Shown: one piece after another, positions 12,068 through 23,800 of the stretch
Layout of the letters: every line of letters begins with the position of its first letter
Position numbering within the stretch: the stretch's first letter is position 1
Assembly: GCA_007922195.1 (NCBI GenBank)
Contig: ML682007.1
Location: 11,666,562 to 11,730,561 of the forward strand
Direction of reading: 5' to 3'
DNA length: 64,000 nt
From: Podocnemis expansa
Lineage: Eukaryota; Chordata; Testudines; Podocnemididae
Translations under genes and position numbers: made by a program
Notes under the pieces: model-generated
Databases searched by the model: none
What the model was told of the DNA's origin: nothing
Seen by the model: only the letters and a program-made list of their open reading frames with translations

Positions 12068-15000
12068 ACGTGAGATTAGAAGATATCAATGCATTCTTTA
12101 CCTGGAAGCAACAGATAACAAGGTTTTCTGTAATTTAAACTATTCTTATTGAAGACGTGTTCTGCTGAAATTTAAGAATTTATTACATAATGACACCTAG
12201 CTTTTATGTAGGGCTTTTCATCAATAGAGGTTGCCCATGGGGCAAGTAAGAGGGTAAACTTGAATGGTGTTACCACTGTGGCTTCACCAGCACAAGCCTG
12301 AAAACCTTCCAAAGCTTCTCTTCCCATTTAGCATCAACAAAGCCTGTGGGAAACCCTATCACATTTGAAGAAAATGCTGTCTAATCAAGTTTGCTATGTA
12401 GGTTTCTAACCTGCCTCAATTTTTGCCATAGTGTTTCCTGTTAAGGGTTTCCTCTGTGGATAGAGATTTCATCTGAGCTCTTTTGCAGTCTAAAGCATGC
12501 CATTCTAATAAATAATGAGGAAGAGTAGATTGAAGTCTCTCATGTTTTCTTACAGCCTTTTACCAGGAATTTTCACCTTCATTTTGTTTGTTTTTAATAT
12601 TTGGATTCATCAGAGATGCAGTTTAAAGAGCTAGGATGGTAGAAGACCAGAAAGGAGATTCTATGTACATTTCACAGACTATTTCTTTTTTTAAACTGAA
12701 ATAACAAAAACAAGTGTTTTTTTTTTCTTTTAAATATCAGTTCCCTTAAATGTTTCATGGAGTATGATGGTCTTCATTTTCTTTTGATCAGCTTAACAGT
12801 TGTAATTACTATTAGTCTTTAAACCTTTAATCTATGAAGAAGTCAAACAACTTATTAAAAGATGGGCTCCAGGGGAAACCTAAGTGTTCTCTATTTTTGC
12901 ACATAGTATATATACACAAATGTAATGATATGAGATTTTTCTGTGTTATATCTCAAACAGGAATATTGTGAAAAGCTTTGAGAGGCCCCCTGGGAATGTA
13001 ACTGCCTATGTGTTTTAGAGCTTCACTATATAAACAATAAATGCTTAAAGTTTCATCCTAATCCTGGCTACCATTTTACACACAATTTTAGATCACAGAG
13101 TTTGCACCCATAGACTTCAATATTATAAGGAAACATCCACACCTAGTTGGGATTTGGTTTGGTTTTTGTAATTTGGCCTGGAGTTAAATGAGCCTTACTA
13201 ACTGTGACTTTTTAAAATTGTCTTGGTTTGTTGTATGTCCTTTTACTCTAGTAAATGATATGGAGGATAATCTGTTTGTAGTAGTGCATGTGAATTTTCC
13301 AGCCAGCCCTTTAACTTCATTGAGGATTGCTATTTAAAGAACCAGGCCAAGATTCTACACAACAAGGCATCTGTTCAGGGAGAACCTCTCCTTTAAGGTT
13401 TGTCACTACCAGACCAGGAAGAAAGTGTCACTGAAGGAATTGCCATTTGCAAAGTTTGTGCACTAATGAGGAGTATATTTCATACAAACCTATAACTAAC
13501 AGAACTTCAAATCCCATAGTCTTTTTTTGAGCAAATTTCCTGTGTCATTCAATATAACATTTGCTGGTGGTGGGTAAACAAGGACAATTTGGGTTTAGAA
13601 GCTTTAGTAGTTGGAAGTCCTCAGTATACTCAGTTGTGCTGATGTCTTTCTATCTTGAATGTTGGATTGTCAGTCCTGGCAGAATTTAATTTTTGTTTTT
13701 TATAATTTTGACAGACATCCATATTTTTTTATGTGCTGTTTTAGATTTCACCCTGTTCTCACAGTTGTGTGACATTATGGGAAGGTCAAACAGTTATTTA
13801 GTGACAGCATACAGTGAGATTAAAAAGTTGTTTTGTAAACTGTTAGCACAGAAATTAATATCACATGTCAAAATACATAGCAGCTTCCCTGAGACCAACA
13901 ATTATACCTTTTAAATATAGTATTCATTCCCCAGTCAATTTATAACAAAATTGAATCAAAACTCTAAATCACTAGATTTTCTTCTTAAGCAGTATTTTCT
14001 TATATTGCCTGTCTAAATTTCTATTATAGATGGAAATTTTTCATTTTTTTGCATCAGTACAGTGAAATTATCAAAATTTACTGATAAAAATCTAATCCTT
14101 TTTTAAGTGTATGGACAATGTTTCCTAAGGGTGGGATGAATCTGTTATGGTAATCCTAAAATCCCTAATCAGAGTGGAAGGCACTATATGAACAAATAAT
14201 TCAAGGACAGCCTCCTGCTCCAGAGGTATTACTACCATATGTTTAGAGCGATGGCTAAACAGGCTAATAGGACAGAGGACAACATTAACAGCAGAGATAG
14301 GTGTGTTTAAGTTAGTAATTAAAATGATCTCAATGGTTTCAGATAGTCACAACTTCAACCAAAGTTTTATATATGGGTTTTAGTTACTGGAGCCACCAAA
14401 GTTCTCAAAATTCTTCTTCAAATGCTTACATGCATCCATGCCACTGTGCAGGGGGTATGTGTGTGTGTCTTTCTGTCCTGTGCAATGATGCTGGAGATTT
14501 TTCCCTAATAATACATACAGGGACAGCTCCAGCCATATATGAGCAACTTCTGTGCTGAAGTGAGGGAGATAAAGGGTGAAGCTGCCCCCTCCGCAGTTTC
14601 TTATCCTCTGTGGCTGGGGCATTTTAATTTTCCAGTGAATAAATGTCTTACTACTTAGTTGCTACCTAGTGAGGCATGAAATGATGAAAAATGGGTATTT
14701 TTTTGTATCTTTATTTCTTATTTTATTTAAAATAATGTAGTTTTTAATTTTTTTCCTCTCCTCCCAATCAGATGGGCCCCTAGGCCTCACCTAGTCTTAG
14801 AGGAGCTATGGTCACTAGATTTCAAACCTTGCTCAGGTGCAGAAAGCCTGTGTCTGCCAGTGATCTTCATTTGCACTGTCTCAAGAGGAAGGGTGAGGGT
14901 CACATTAGAGACAGGTGTCCCATTTTTTTCATAGCTTCTAGACCAAGATGAAGAAGCGGAAGGAGGAGCACTGTTACATCCTGCTGGAGACTGCATTTTG

Positions 15001-15379
15001 ACCAGCTTTGGAACTCCCCTTTGTCATCTAATATAAGGTCTTTGAGGATGCCAGTCTGAAGTGCTTCCCCAACTTTCTCTGCAGATAGGAGCCACAGAAG
15101 ATCCCCATTACTGGGACTGTCCTTTTCTAAGTTCTTAAGACTTCAGAGCAATTCTGGACCCAGAAACAGAAGTCAGTTCTTTGAATTTAGATTATAGGAT
15201 TCAGACTCTAAACTTTGAGTCGCACAATACTGGGAGTCCAGAGCTTTCTCTCAGTCCCATTCCCATATTCATCTGTGTAGTTTAAAAAGTATACAGCCAG
15301 GGATTGGGATGTGTGGGGCTCACATTTGTATCAGCCCCCTCAGTTGACTCTACTGGATGCTCTCAGAATCCAAATAAAC
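12068..15379. other. Mostly non-coding DNA
   Basis: No host gene seen. The last 450 bases contain short coding-like stretches (for example D-E-E-A-E-G-G at about 14946) that could be the N-terminal part of the DIRS-like ORF1 following at 15.4 kb, but the match is too weak to extend it. Confidence 0.35.
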
Positions 15380-16122
15380 ATTACTGCTTTTTTTGTGAGA
15401 CCAGATATCCTGAGAGGGATCCTTCCACTGGTGGTCCCAAAAACCTATGGTGGTTGGCACTGATCAGCCTATGACATCTCAAGTAGAACATTTGATTTTA
15501 GGCTTGTACCACAGGACCTTCCATGGGAGAACTCTTCTTAGCCTCCCATTCATGCATCCTCATCAACTGATGAGACTCTGGTATGAAGGACATCCCTCAG
15601 TACTAATTACTTTAAGGTGTACCAAGAGCTTTTCTGGAGAAGGAAAGCTACTTTTGGCATTCAAATAAAGCTAATGGAGGAGGATACACAAAAGCTGTCA
15701 TCTTCTATCCTGATATGGCAGGAAATGTAGTCCTGTTGCCTTTATGCAGCCCCCAAAAGCCCTGTGGCAAACCCCTTCCTCCATTCCAGGTGTGGTCAAA
15801 TGAATGGAAAATAAACATGAGGTTCTGTCCCAAGGGGTGGAGCTGTTTTACCTACATCCTAGCTGAGTTCACCTAGCTGTGGTGAATGTGAGAAACTGCC
15901 AGGACTGAGCGAAGCCTATCCTTAAGAGAAGGATGCCAATATCTTTTTGTCAGGGAGATTTATCTGGTGGCAAGTTTACAGGCCTGTAACACCAAACACT
16001 GTGCACCATTGTCAAGATGTGACTGCCTCCCCCAGGAAGAATAGTCTCTCAGCTTGAAAATAAATTGCTGGATGGTTCCAAAAACAAATTTCAGTGCCTT
16101 GTTGCTGAGGGCTGCCTCTTAA

Positions 16123-16659
16123 ACATTAGGAGACAGACCACTCCTTGCCTATAGGCAGCCCCCTAATCTTAAACAGATACTCACCAGCAACTACAGATCT
16201 AACAACAAGAACATTGAAGCAGGCACACACCCTTGCAAAAAACCACGCTGCCAAGTCTGCCCACATATCTACACAACAAACACCATCATAGGTCCTAATC
16301 AAGCCTGCTACTCCATCAAAGGCGCATTTACCTGCTCGTCTACTAATGTGGTCTATGCCATCATGTGCAAGAAATGCCCCAACACCTTATATATTGGACA
16401 AACAGGACGATCGCTCCGTAAGAGATTGAATGAGCACAGAGCTGATATCAGAAATCAAAGAACAAAGAAACTAGTTGCTGAGCACTTCCATCTTCCTAAT
16501 CACTCGATGATGGATTTGTTAACGACTGTCGTTAGAGATGTACCTGGGACATCAAGACTCCAAAGAGAAACAGCTGAACTCGAATTAATATGCAAACTAA
16601 ATTCTGTGAAAGCAGGACTCAATCCAGATTATGGGTTCTTTTCCCATTACAAAGGCTAA
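16123..16659 (+). CDS. PLE ORF C-terminus with GIY-YIG endonuclease domain (partial)
   Basis: 178 codons are open up to the stop at 16657-16659; the 5' limit is an in-frame TAA at 16120 that straddles the insertion junction, so there is no native start. Residues 7-20 hold L-L-A-Y-R-Q-P-P-N-L-K-Q-I-L, the conserved linker between reverse transcriptase and endonuclease in PLEs. Cysteine/histidine residues follow (HPCKKPRCQVCPH at about 36-48), matching the zinc-binding region of endonuclease-bearing PLEs. The GIY-YIG core is V-Y-A-I-M (77-81) and L-Y-I-G-Q-T-G (89-95), with the catalytic-type arginine in GRSLRKRLNEH (about 96-106) and a later glutamate in E-T-A-E-L-E-L. In PLEs this domain nicks the target for integration. 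The domain is uninterrupted, but the protein lacks its reverse transcriptase, so this is a fragment, not a working element. Confidence 0.88.
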   Translation, partial: TLGDRPLLAYRQPPNLKQILTSNYRSNNKNIEAGTHPCKKPRCQVCPHIYTTNTIIGPNQACYSIKGAFTCSSTNVVYAIMCKKCPNTLYIGQTGRSLRKRLNEHRADIRNQRTKKLVAEHFHLPNHSMMDLLTTVVRDVPGTSRLQRETAELELICKLNSVKAGLNPDYGFFSHYKG

Positions 16660-16793
16660 TTTGACTTCAGGCTTCCCATGGTTTGAGCCTGTAAACTGCT
16701 CTGATTTGCTGTTACTTTATGACCTGATCCTATGTTTTACACCCCTTTGCATTTAGTTTCATTCCTTTCTGTAAGTTCACCCATCTTCGAAGC

Positions 16794-16834
16794 ATCTGAG
16801 GAAGTGGGATCTTCTCCCACGAAAGCTCATGCAA
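16794..16834 (+). ncRNA. Hammerhead-ribozyme-like motif in PLE tail
   Basis: Order seen: CTGAGGA (fits CUGANGA), a stem GTGGGA/TCCCAC with TCTTC loop (16804-16820), GAAA, then GC-TCAT-GC as a very short helix III. Hammerhead ribozymes are known in PLEs. Reasons for caution: one extra A lies between CTGAGGA and stem II, and the expected A-U pair next to the cleavage site is A-A here. Probably a degenerate ribozyme. Confidence 0.5.
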
Positions 16835-17560
16835 AAAACAAATCTGTTAGTCTTAAAGTGCCACACAACTGCTTGTTGTTTTTTTACTGGACTAGACTAA
16901 CACGGCTATCCCTTTGGAAACTCTTTTCTCAAACTGTTCTGCAGACTGCTTTGGACATGATGGATTTTGCAGCCCAGGCCATGGCTGAGGCTATGATTAT
17001 TCACTATTCCTTCTGTTTTTAGTCCTTGGGGATTCCTGTGGAAATACAACACGCCATTGAGAGTCTGTCCTTGTTCGCATCTAAAAAAGATAAGCCTTTG
17101 CACTTGTGGAAGAACTCGAGTAGTTTAGAAGTCCTTGGGTCTCCGTGCTCTGGCTAGGATGAGGATAAAAATACCATCCTCAATACCAGCAGAGGTGGCA
17201 GTGTTACCTTTTCTGACAGGCTGACTCTTTAACACACTGGTCCTGAATTTTAAATTGAGAGTAGTCAACATTCATCAAGACAGTCCTGGTCTTGACCTTT
17301 GCCATAGTGCTTTTGCCTTTTCCTAGATTTCTGACTATATGCTCCCTCTGAGCATTGCTTGAGGGTCACATGCAGAGTACTCGGACGTTGTTTCAGGCTC
17401 GTAGGCTATGTGGCAACATGTATGATAGATGAGTCAAGACATCATGTGCATGTGAGATCCAGTTTTGCTACTTCACCCCTGTGAGTCTGGTGAAAGATGC
17501 TTCCTCCATAGGTGGGGAGTTCATCTGGGGGTTCTTTAGACTCAAGGGTTGCGAAATGCA

Positions 17561-20089
17561 ACGCCAGGGTTGCACACAGCCATTCTTGAGTTATGAGCAA
17601 TAATTTATGCACATCAGCAGTTCCTGGATCATATTCAGGGAAAAGCCATCCAGCTAGTTTTCTCAGTGGCTAAATCCTCTGTTGGGAAATGGGGTTTGGG
17701 AGGAGAGAAGTCAATACATTGCTCGTGGATCTGCCATACACAGTTCTCTAGAAAGAAGAAGTTTGGTTTAGACTAAACTGTAAGTTTCCACCTAATGAGT
17801 CTATGAAACTGAAATTTTCATGAACTTTCCCATACAGTACATTCTTATGATAAAATAAACATACTTAAAATTAAGGTTAGTCAATTACTGGAGAGTACAC
17901 AATGGCACAGCCAAGAACAATTCTTGATTAGCTTTCATATTGTCTGCATATTAAATAAATTTGCATCTAAATACTTAATACAGGCCTTTTGACCTAATGC
18001 TAATTAAGCATTTGCCTACATAATGTAAATGTAATTACAGAGTTAAAGTACGTGAGAGAGGGTAGAGCAACAACAGGTTAATTTAGTTACATTAGTATAC
18101 ATCAAACAGTGTAGGTAGGTAAAGACAAATACAATTAACCTCTGTTTTAACAAGTGAATTGTCTAGATACCCAATTATACTTTTAAACACTTCTCTGAAG
18201 TTCACCCACCAGTGAAGTGCCCAAGGACACTGATCTGTCAGAACCAAATCCCAATTTACCTTTCTCACCTTAAACTACCACTTTTATAAACTACACATTT
18301 ATGAACCCATATAGTAAAACAAACATGGGGTTGTTTAAAAAGAATGAAGCTTTAACTGGAAAAGATAAGAAGTGGTTACAATATAAAACAAAATGCAAAC
18401 CTGGGGGCACACTTGTCAAGTCTCCTTTTCTGTATAATAAAGTAATTCGCGTTCCTCCTCAACCCCTTTCTCAATTTTCATTCTGTCGCAGAACTGGCTG
18501 GTTTCACAAGGACCAAGAGCAAACACTCAGGAGAGTGCCGTGGTCCTTTAATGTATTTCCTCAGTGAATGAGTACAGATCACCTTTTACCTATACTCAGT
18601 TATCCTGAAACAATCTTTTATATTTGTTCCCAGCCAGGGCAATCTCCTGCCTGCTATAGTGCTGCTGTTTACCTCCAGGTGGTTTTGATCATTTGCAACA
18701 TCCAGTCCATTCAGTTCATGTGTAGCAAACCTATATATTAGAACCTAGCTTTAATTTCATCAGTGGCTGATGAGGGAGGGGTGACCAAACTTACTGCTTG
18801 AATAAGTCATCTCCAGTACACACTACCATGGTTACTAATTTTTTTATTCCAACTCCATAAAGCATACACACAAGTTTAATACATTGTTCCTTAAATATTA
18901 TTCATATGGATATCATGCAGTGATTGAGTCTTGACAAGTTACGTGCCTTCTTTGGGTACTTCACATGCTACTCTTTATGGATAAATATTTTGCAAGATGA
19001 AATTCCTATGCGTCGTGGTCTCCAGCCCTGGAACAGCCAGCACAACTCGGGTTCTGATAGCCTGCCAATTGATCTGGTAGGGAATTGTGTCTGTGAATTA
19101 AAGCTGACTGTCACCAGAAAGTTCTGGTTTAATAAATGATCACTTCCAAAGAAACTGTGTCAGAAAATTTCCAACCACCTCTACTTGGAATTCTTATGCC
19201 CTTAAGCTAGATGATGACAAGACACTATCATCTACAGTGAAGAGTTGTGTGTATCAAATATATGACTAGATAGTACCACATGTCATTGTAACATAGCAAA
19301 ATCCAATGCTAAATTTTTCAGTGAACTAGTTAAAGATGGTTAATGATCATAACTTAAGCCTTGATTTACCTTTGTAGGTGCTGTCACCTATCACCCTCTT
19401 TATACGCTGGCATTTTCTGTGGCTTTTCCTTTTCAGTTTACACATCTTTTTTACTTCGTGTATACGTCCATGGTAGCTTTCTATATGGTATGCTATCCTG
19501 TAGCAGGAGTTCCTGGTCAGCATATGGATATATGTGGCTATGTCACTAGACGTGTGATGCTATATTTTACTTTGCTTTGTCTAAATGTAGACTATGGTAT
19601 GTAAAAATTAAAAATAAGTCAATATGAAAAACAGAATAAGCATCATTATGTTCATGAAGCTCTTGGTGTCTAGGGAGGCCATGTACTGCTTCCCACTCAG
19701 ATTAAGAAAAGAGATGAACCTTGTCTTATTTTCATACTTGGATGAATAAACTTATAAGTACAGTGACTGCGAAGGGAATGAAATGAGGTTAAACAGACCA
19801 GCATCTGTAAGAATAAGGGCACTTATGTCAGAGGTTTGAGGAACTCACTGTTGTACAAGATGTTTACAACCAAAGGCTCAACAGCAGATATAAGAAGGTG
19901 TAGAACTAATGCTCAGAACCTGAGGGTGGATCACGAAGAGAGAATTTAACGGAGTCATAAAGTCTGCACGGGTATGGGCAAAGCAAGGATTGAGATCTTG
20001 GTTTCCAGGTTGGTGGAAATCAGCATCTGACACTAATCTCTGCTGTCTCAAGGGAATGCCCAGATGTTTTTGCTGTCAGCCTAAAGGGG
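17561..20089. other. Non-coding DNA, includes homeodomain/POU-word cluster
   Basis: No gene recognised. The stretch 17880-18060 is free of recognisable repeats and rich in TAAT/ATTA words, with an octamer-like ATTTGCAT and TGCTAATTAAGCA. It could be a conserved regulatory element, but this cannot be shown from one sequence. Confidence 0.3.
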
Positions 20090-20097
20090 CACATAAC

Positions 20098-20362
20098 TAG
20101 AGCCCTGAAAATCTGCAGATATCAGTGGATATCTGCATTATATCTGCATCTGTGGATACAGCATATGGATATCTGCCAACCATTTCTTGTGGATGCATAT
20201 CCACGAATCCACATATTTTTATCTGCTCAGAGCTAGCGCCCTGCAAATATGTGGATATCCGCATTATCTCTGCATCTGCGGATACAACATGGATATCTGC
20301 GGACTATTTCTTGCAGCTGCAGGTCGGATACAGATCCACATTTGTATCCGTGCAGGGCTCTA
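20098..20362. mobile_element. hAT-type MITE with internal repeats
   Basis: 265 bp with perfect 10-bp inverted ends TAGAGCCCTG / CAGGGCTCTA and a perfect 8-bp target duplication CACATAAC (20090-20097 and 20363-20370). The interior is two diverged copies of a roughly 50-bp block rich in GGATATCTGC (about 20127-20177 and 20253-20302). No transposase. The perfect duplication indicates a fairly young insertion or a conserved flank. Confidence 0.9.
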
Positions 20363-20516
20363 CACATAACCAAGCAAAAATCTGCCAGCTCGCTACAAGT
20401 TGTCATTATGTGTGGCTTAAGGTTACAATCTGTGGGCCTGATTCTGCTGTCCTTAGTCTGATGGTTAGTCCTCTTGTGGTCAGTGGGGCTATTAATTAAG
20501 TTACATTAGTCACACT

Positions 20517-20817
20517 GGCAATGTCTACACTTAAATCTTAGTTCGGACTTGGTTAGTCCAAACTAAGTAGTTTGAAAGTTAGTTCAAACTATACATTTTT
20601 ATTTTTAGTTCAAACTAACTTTTTAGTTAAAATTAAAGTGTGGCTAGTTCAAACTAAAAACAACCACATAGTTTGAACTAACTGCTAGTTCGAACTTATT
20701 TAGTTCGAACTAGCATATCTATATTGTGCTCGTTTGAACTAATCAGTTACACAGGGTTCAAATTAGTTCGAATTAAGGCTCCTTAGTTCAAACTAATTTG
20801 CTAGTGTAAACATAGCC
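20517..20817. mobile_element. MITE built of TTCGAA-type palindromic words (copy 1)
   Basis: 301-bp element. The ends GGCAATGTCTACACT and (reverse complement) GGCTATGTTTACACT match at 13 of 15 positions. A 3-bp duplication ACT (20514-20516 and 20818-20820) suggests a PIF/Harbinger-like mode, though the usual target is TWA. The interior contains about a dozen variants of AGTTCGAACTA/AGTTCAAACTA in both orientations, giving many alternative hairpins. Non-coding. Confidence 0.7.
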
Positions 20818-20820
20818 ACT

Positions 20821-23800
20821 CAGTGTAACTAAATGGTGCAGCTTGTGTTTTTCAGCATCGTTTCCTCTTCATCTGTGTTGGCTATTGGTTGCTATTTGGT
20901 GGTATTGACTTGAAATTGTCACGAAAATGGCATGTTTGTGAGTAAGTCATGAATTACTAGCTCAGCTTGAAATTAAATGGGCTTTTACATACATACTTAT
21001 GGTTGGGAGTCAAGAGATGGCATTTGCTCTAGAAATACAAGTTATCTCTGATGTTTATACACATCAAATTAGAAAACTTGCTTCCCTAGAAATGCCAGTA
21101 ATTAATGTTTCACAGGAAATACTGTCCACAGTGCGGATCCTGCAAAGAGTATGTACAGCCTTAGTTATAAACACAAGTAATACTATTAATTCATCTGGGC
21201 TTATACAGTGCCTCAAAACCAAGCAGGTATGTCTTTGCAGGATTGATACCCATTTTACAAGTAAACCAGAACAGTTAATACTGTATAACAAAATCTCCTC
21301 TCTCTGCAATATGGTAATGCAAAAGGGAAAAGATAATGATTTGGATTTGGGTTTTAGGCTTTTCAATATAATTGATGACAAATGATGACTTTGACTTTGG
21401 ATAACCTACTGATCCTCTAAATACTTGAAACTGTAGTTCTCTAGGAATTGCTTAGTGCCTTATCGCTTCACTGTGACAAGGACTATGGTTTATTGGTCTG
21501 TGTTTATGCTATTTCTGATACTTTAAAACAAAAAAATTATCTTTTTCTTTGTAGGAATCCAGAAGCTTTGAAGCCACAAGAAGAAAAGGTAGGAAAAATA
21601 TATTTCCCCCCCTCAATATGCGTCTCATTTTTGAATGATCTTGAGATAACATGTTGAAACAAATGTGAACCTACAAACTTGAAAGAGGTTGCTGTTGTCT
21701 GAATTTTCAATAGTCGTCATCTTAATATTTTTCTGTCAGATTTTATAAAAAACAAACTTGGGGTGTTTTATTGAAAAATAACTCAATATAAAATAGCATG
21801 ATGAGGTCTTAGAGGTGTGTGGGGCATTTTGTTTTTCTTTTCTTTCTTTCCCTCAGTGTCACTTGACTAAACATGTATTGTATGGCTAGGGATTCAAGTT
21901 TACACTTTTGAAATCTGCTTGGGAGGAAAAAAAGAATCACTTGGCTTAAACCTTTGCAGTTGGTGCTCTGGCATGCAGGAAGGGAATATAGGTGTTTGAA
22001 GTACTTGTCCTGAGGCAGTTTTGAAAGTAACAGAGGTGGGCATTGATCACCAGCTTATTGTGGACATCATCTTCATCACTTATTAGGACAAGTAAATACC
22101 CATCTTCCCCTGAACTGGCACAAAGATGCCACATATATACACAGTAGCTCTCTGTAATGCTTTTTATCTATTCAGTTAAAGGTGCTTTACATTCTATGAA
22201 TAAATCCCATTATATTTTTCTGAGATCAGATTGAAAAGCCTGTTATCCCTGTTGGTAATATGTTTTATTTTACTGATTTTCTCAAAAAGATGTCTGCATC
22301 TGGTGTTTTTTTTTTTTAAATCAGAATCATGATGCTAGACTATTCCTTATGCAACTATTTGGAAGGAAGACATAAAGATACCTGATAGTCTAGTGAGGTT
22401 TTGGAACAGTAAAGAGAGGCGGATGATTTGTTAATACTGCTGGGGAAGGTGGCACAGTTGCACGAGAGACGAAGAGAGAATTATAAGATTGGGATGAGGA
22501 AAGTTAGAAGTAAAGATGGAGCTTTGACTTTCCTGTGATGTCCCAAATGCAGTCTCTTTCTTTGCTTCAGAATTTGGGAAAAGTGTGATACTAAATGACC
22601 TACAGCAGAATATTAGGTCTGCAAGTAAGTTAGTTATTGTAATTGCTAAATCCATCTGTACCAGGTGTTTTAAAAATGAGCTCTTTACCTGACCTGGCCA
22701 GTCTGAGTTTCAGTAAAATAGTCAGTTTAATTTAGTTCTTGTCAGCTGCTTCTCCACAAGATGTGTCAGACAACTGTCTGGTTGCTTAGTGAATAAAGAG
22801 CATCTGTGGTTTGAAAAAGAGAGGGAGAATACCATGGGAAAGTACTGACTGATAGCCACTGGATAGCTTGATGTGTCCACAGGTGCATGGACATAGCCAG
22901 TGATTTATAGGCTCCAGGAAGGAAGGATGGGGGATGTCATCACCAAATTGTTAATAACAGCCATAGCAATTAGGAAGTTTGTTCAAAGGTATATAAACAT
23001 TCAATAAAAGAGTCATCCTGGTGTACTGTTAGTTGAGCTCAGATCCTGCTTCCTAAAACAGTTTTGAATTAGGAACTAATTGGCAGCTGTCTTTTGCAGC
23101 TCTTTTATTGTTATAGGCAGATGGATGAAAATCAGCTATCAATGAACTCATTCTGTTTATCATTAATTTTGATTTTGTTTAGCAGATGTTTTCTGGATCA
23201 TTCAGTCACCTGCCTAATCTGTTTTGGCATAATGTGAAGTGGATAACAGTCATCCATTAAGCAGATTAATAAATTTCCTGATTTCATTCTGGTAGCTTCT
23301 CTAATTGCTCTAGAAATACAGAACTCTGAGAAGAAGGCTGTAAACCATCTTGGTTTTTATTGTGTCTAGGATAATAAAAGGCCAATTTAAAATGTGTATG
23401 TTGCCATCTGGGTAAATGTTGAGCTCTTATCTTCCTTTGCAGTAGTTTGTATCGGGAGTTCTGCAGGTTCCCTAAGGCACAGTAGATTGGATTGAGACAG
23501 ATTTTATGTAATTTCGTTCTATGATTTTTATTAAATCTGATTGGTCGAAGTACATGCATCTACCTTGATGGTAGCTGACACTCAAGCGTTGACTTGGTAA
23601 AAAGAATAGCACTTCTTTTATTCACTTAAGTAGTTGAAGTTACTTGGGTAGGAATTTTCAAAAGCACTTGTCATTGGCCTGACTGTAGTTCAGCTAAAGC
23701 TGAAGAGAATTTTATCATTGATTTAAGTGAGACTAGAATTAGGCCAACGCTGAGCACTTTTTTGAAAGTCTCATTTTTCCAAGTGGCATCTTTTAGGCTG

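Larger units (their letters stand above)
16121..16920 (+). mobile_element. PLE copy D: 3' ORF end, tail and terminus, 5'-truncated
   Basis: This 800-bp sense insertion begins AAACATTAGGAGACAGACC, carries the last 178 codons of the PLE ORF, then a 3' region with a hammerhead-like motif (16796-16832), and ends ACACGGCTATCCCTTTGGAA. The CTCTT repeats at 16116-16120 and 16921-16925 are the likely short target duplication, because host ORF1 reading resumes in frame if one is removed. Penelope-like elements have a distinctive reverse transcriptase related to telomerase; that domain is missing here, lost by 5' truncation. This copy links the short palindromic tails elsewhere in the window to an endonuclease-bearing PLE. 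Confidence 0.85.
15535..17200 (+). pseudogene. DIRS1-type ORF1 (LAP2alpha-domain-like) pseudogene
   Basis: Segments read: Y-F-K-V-Y-Q-E-L-F-W-R-R (about 15610-15645), then E-D-T-Q-K-L (about 15677), A-L-W-Q-T-P-S-S-I-P (about 15760-15790), G-V-E-L-F-Y-L-H-P (about 15838-15862), and L-V-A-E-G-C-L (about 16099-16119). Across the PLE it continues with F-S-Q-T-V-L-Q-T-A-L-D (about 16926-16956), A-Q-A-M-A-E-A, and G-I-P-V-E-I-Q-H-A-I-E. The order matches my memory of LAP2alpha-like retroelement proteins in reptile genomes: basic helix, W-Q-T-P motif, aromatic patch, then the L-V-x-E-G/A-L-D helix pair. Removing the PLE and one CTCTT restores the reading frame across the junction, which supports both calls. 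Several in-frame stops and shifts: not functional. Confidence 0.6.
15380..17560 (+). mobile_element. Decayed DIRS1-like retrotransposon, split by a PLE
   Basis: Conceptual translation in shifting frames gives an ordered series of segments resembling DIRS1-type ORF1 (Gag-like), the family whose domain was domesticated in LAP2-alpha and ZNF451. After the PLE (16121-16920) the ORF1 resumes, and 17380-17470 reads like part of a reverse transcriptase/RNase H region (L-V-G-Y-V-A-T-C-M, then D-E-S-R-H-H-V). Stops and frameshifts throughout show it is dead. Start and end are approximate; no split direct repeats were identified. Confidence 0.55.

Noticed and set aside
14787..15060. Coding-like text on either strand
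   Set aside because: May be the N-terminal end of the DIRS-like ORF1, but frames break every 20-35 codons and I could not align it with confidence.
20999..21385. 128-codon plus-strand frame
   Set aside because: No recognisable domain, no splice context, and part overlaps an apparent MIR-like SINE.
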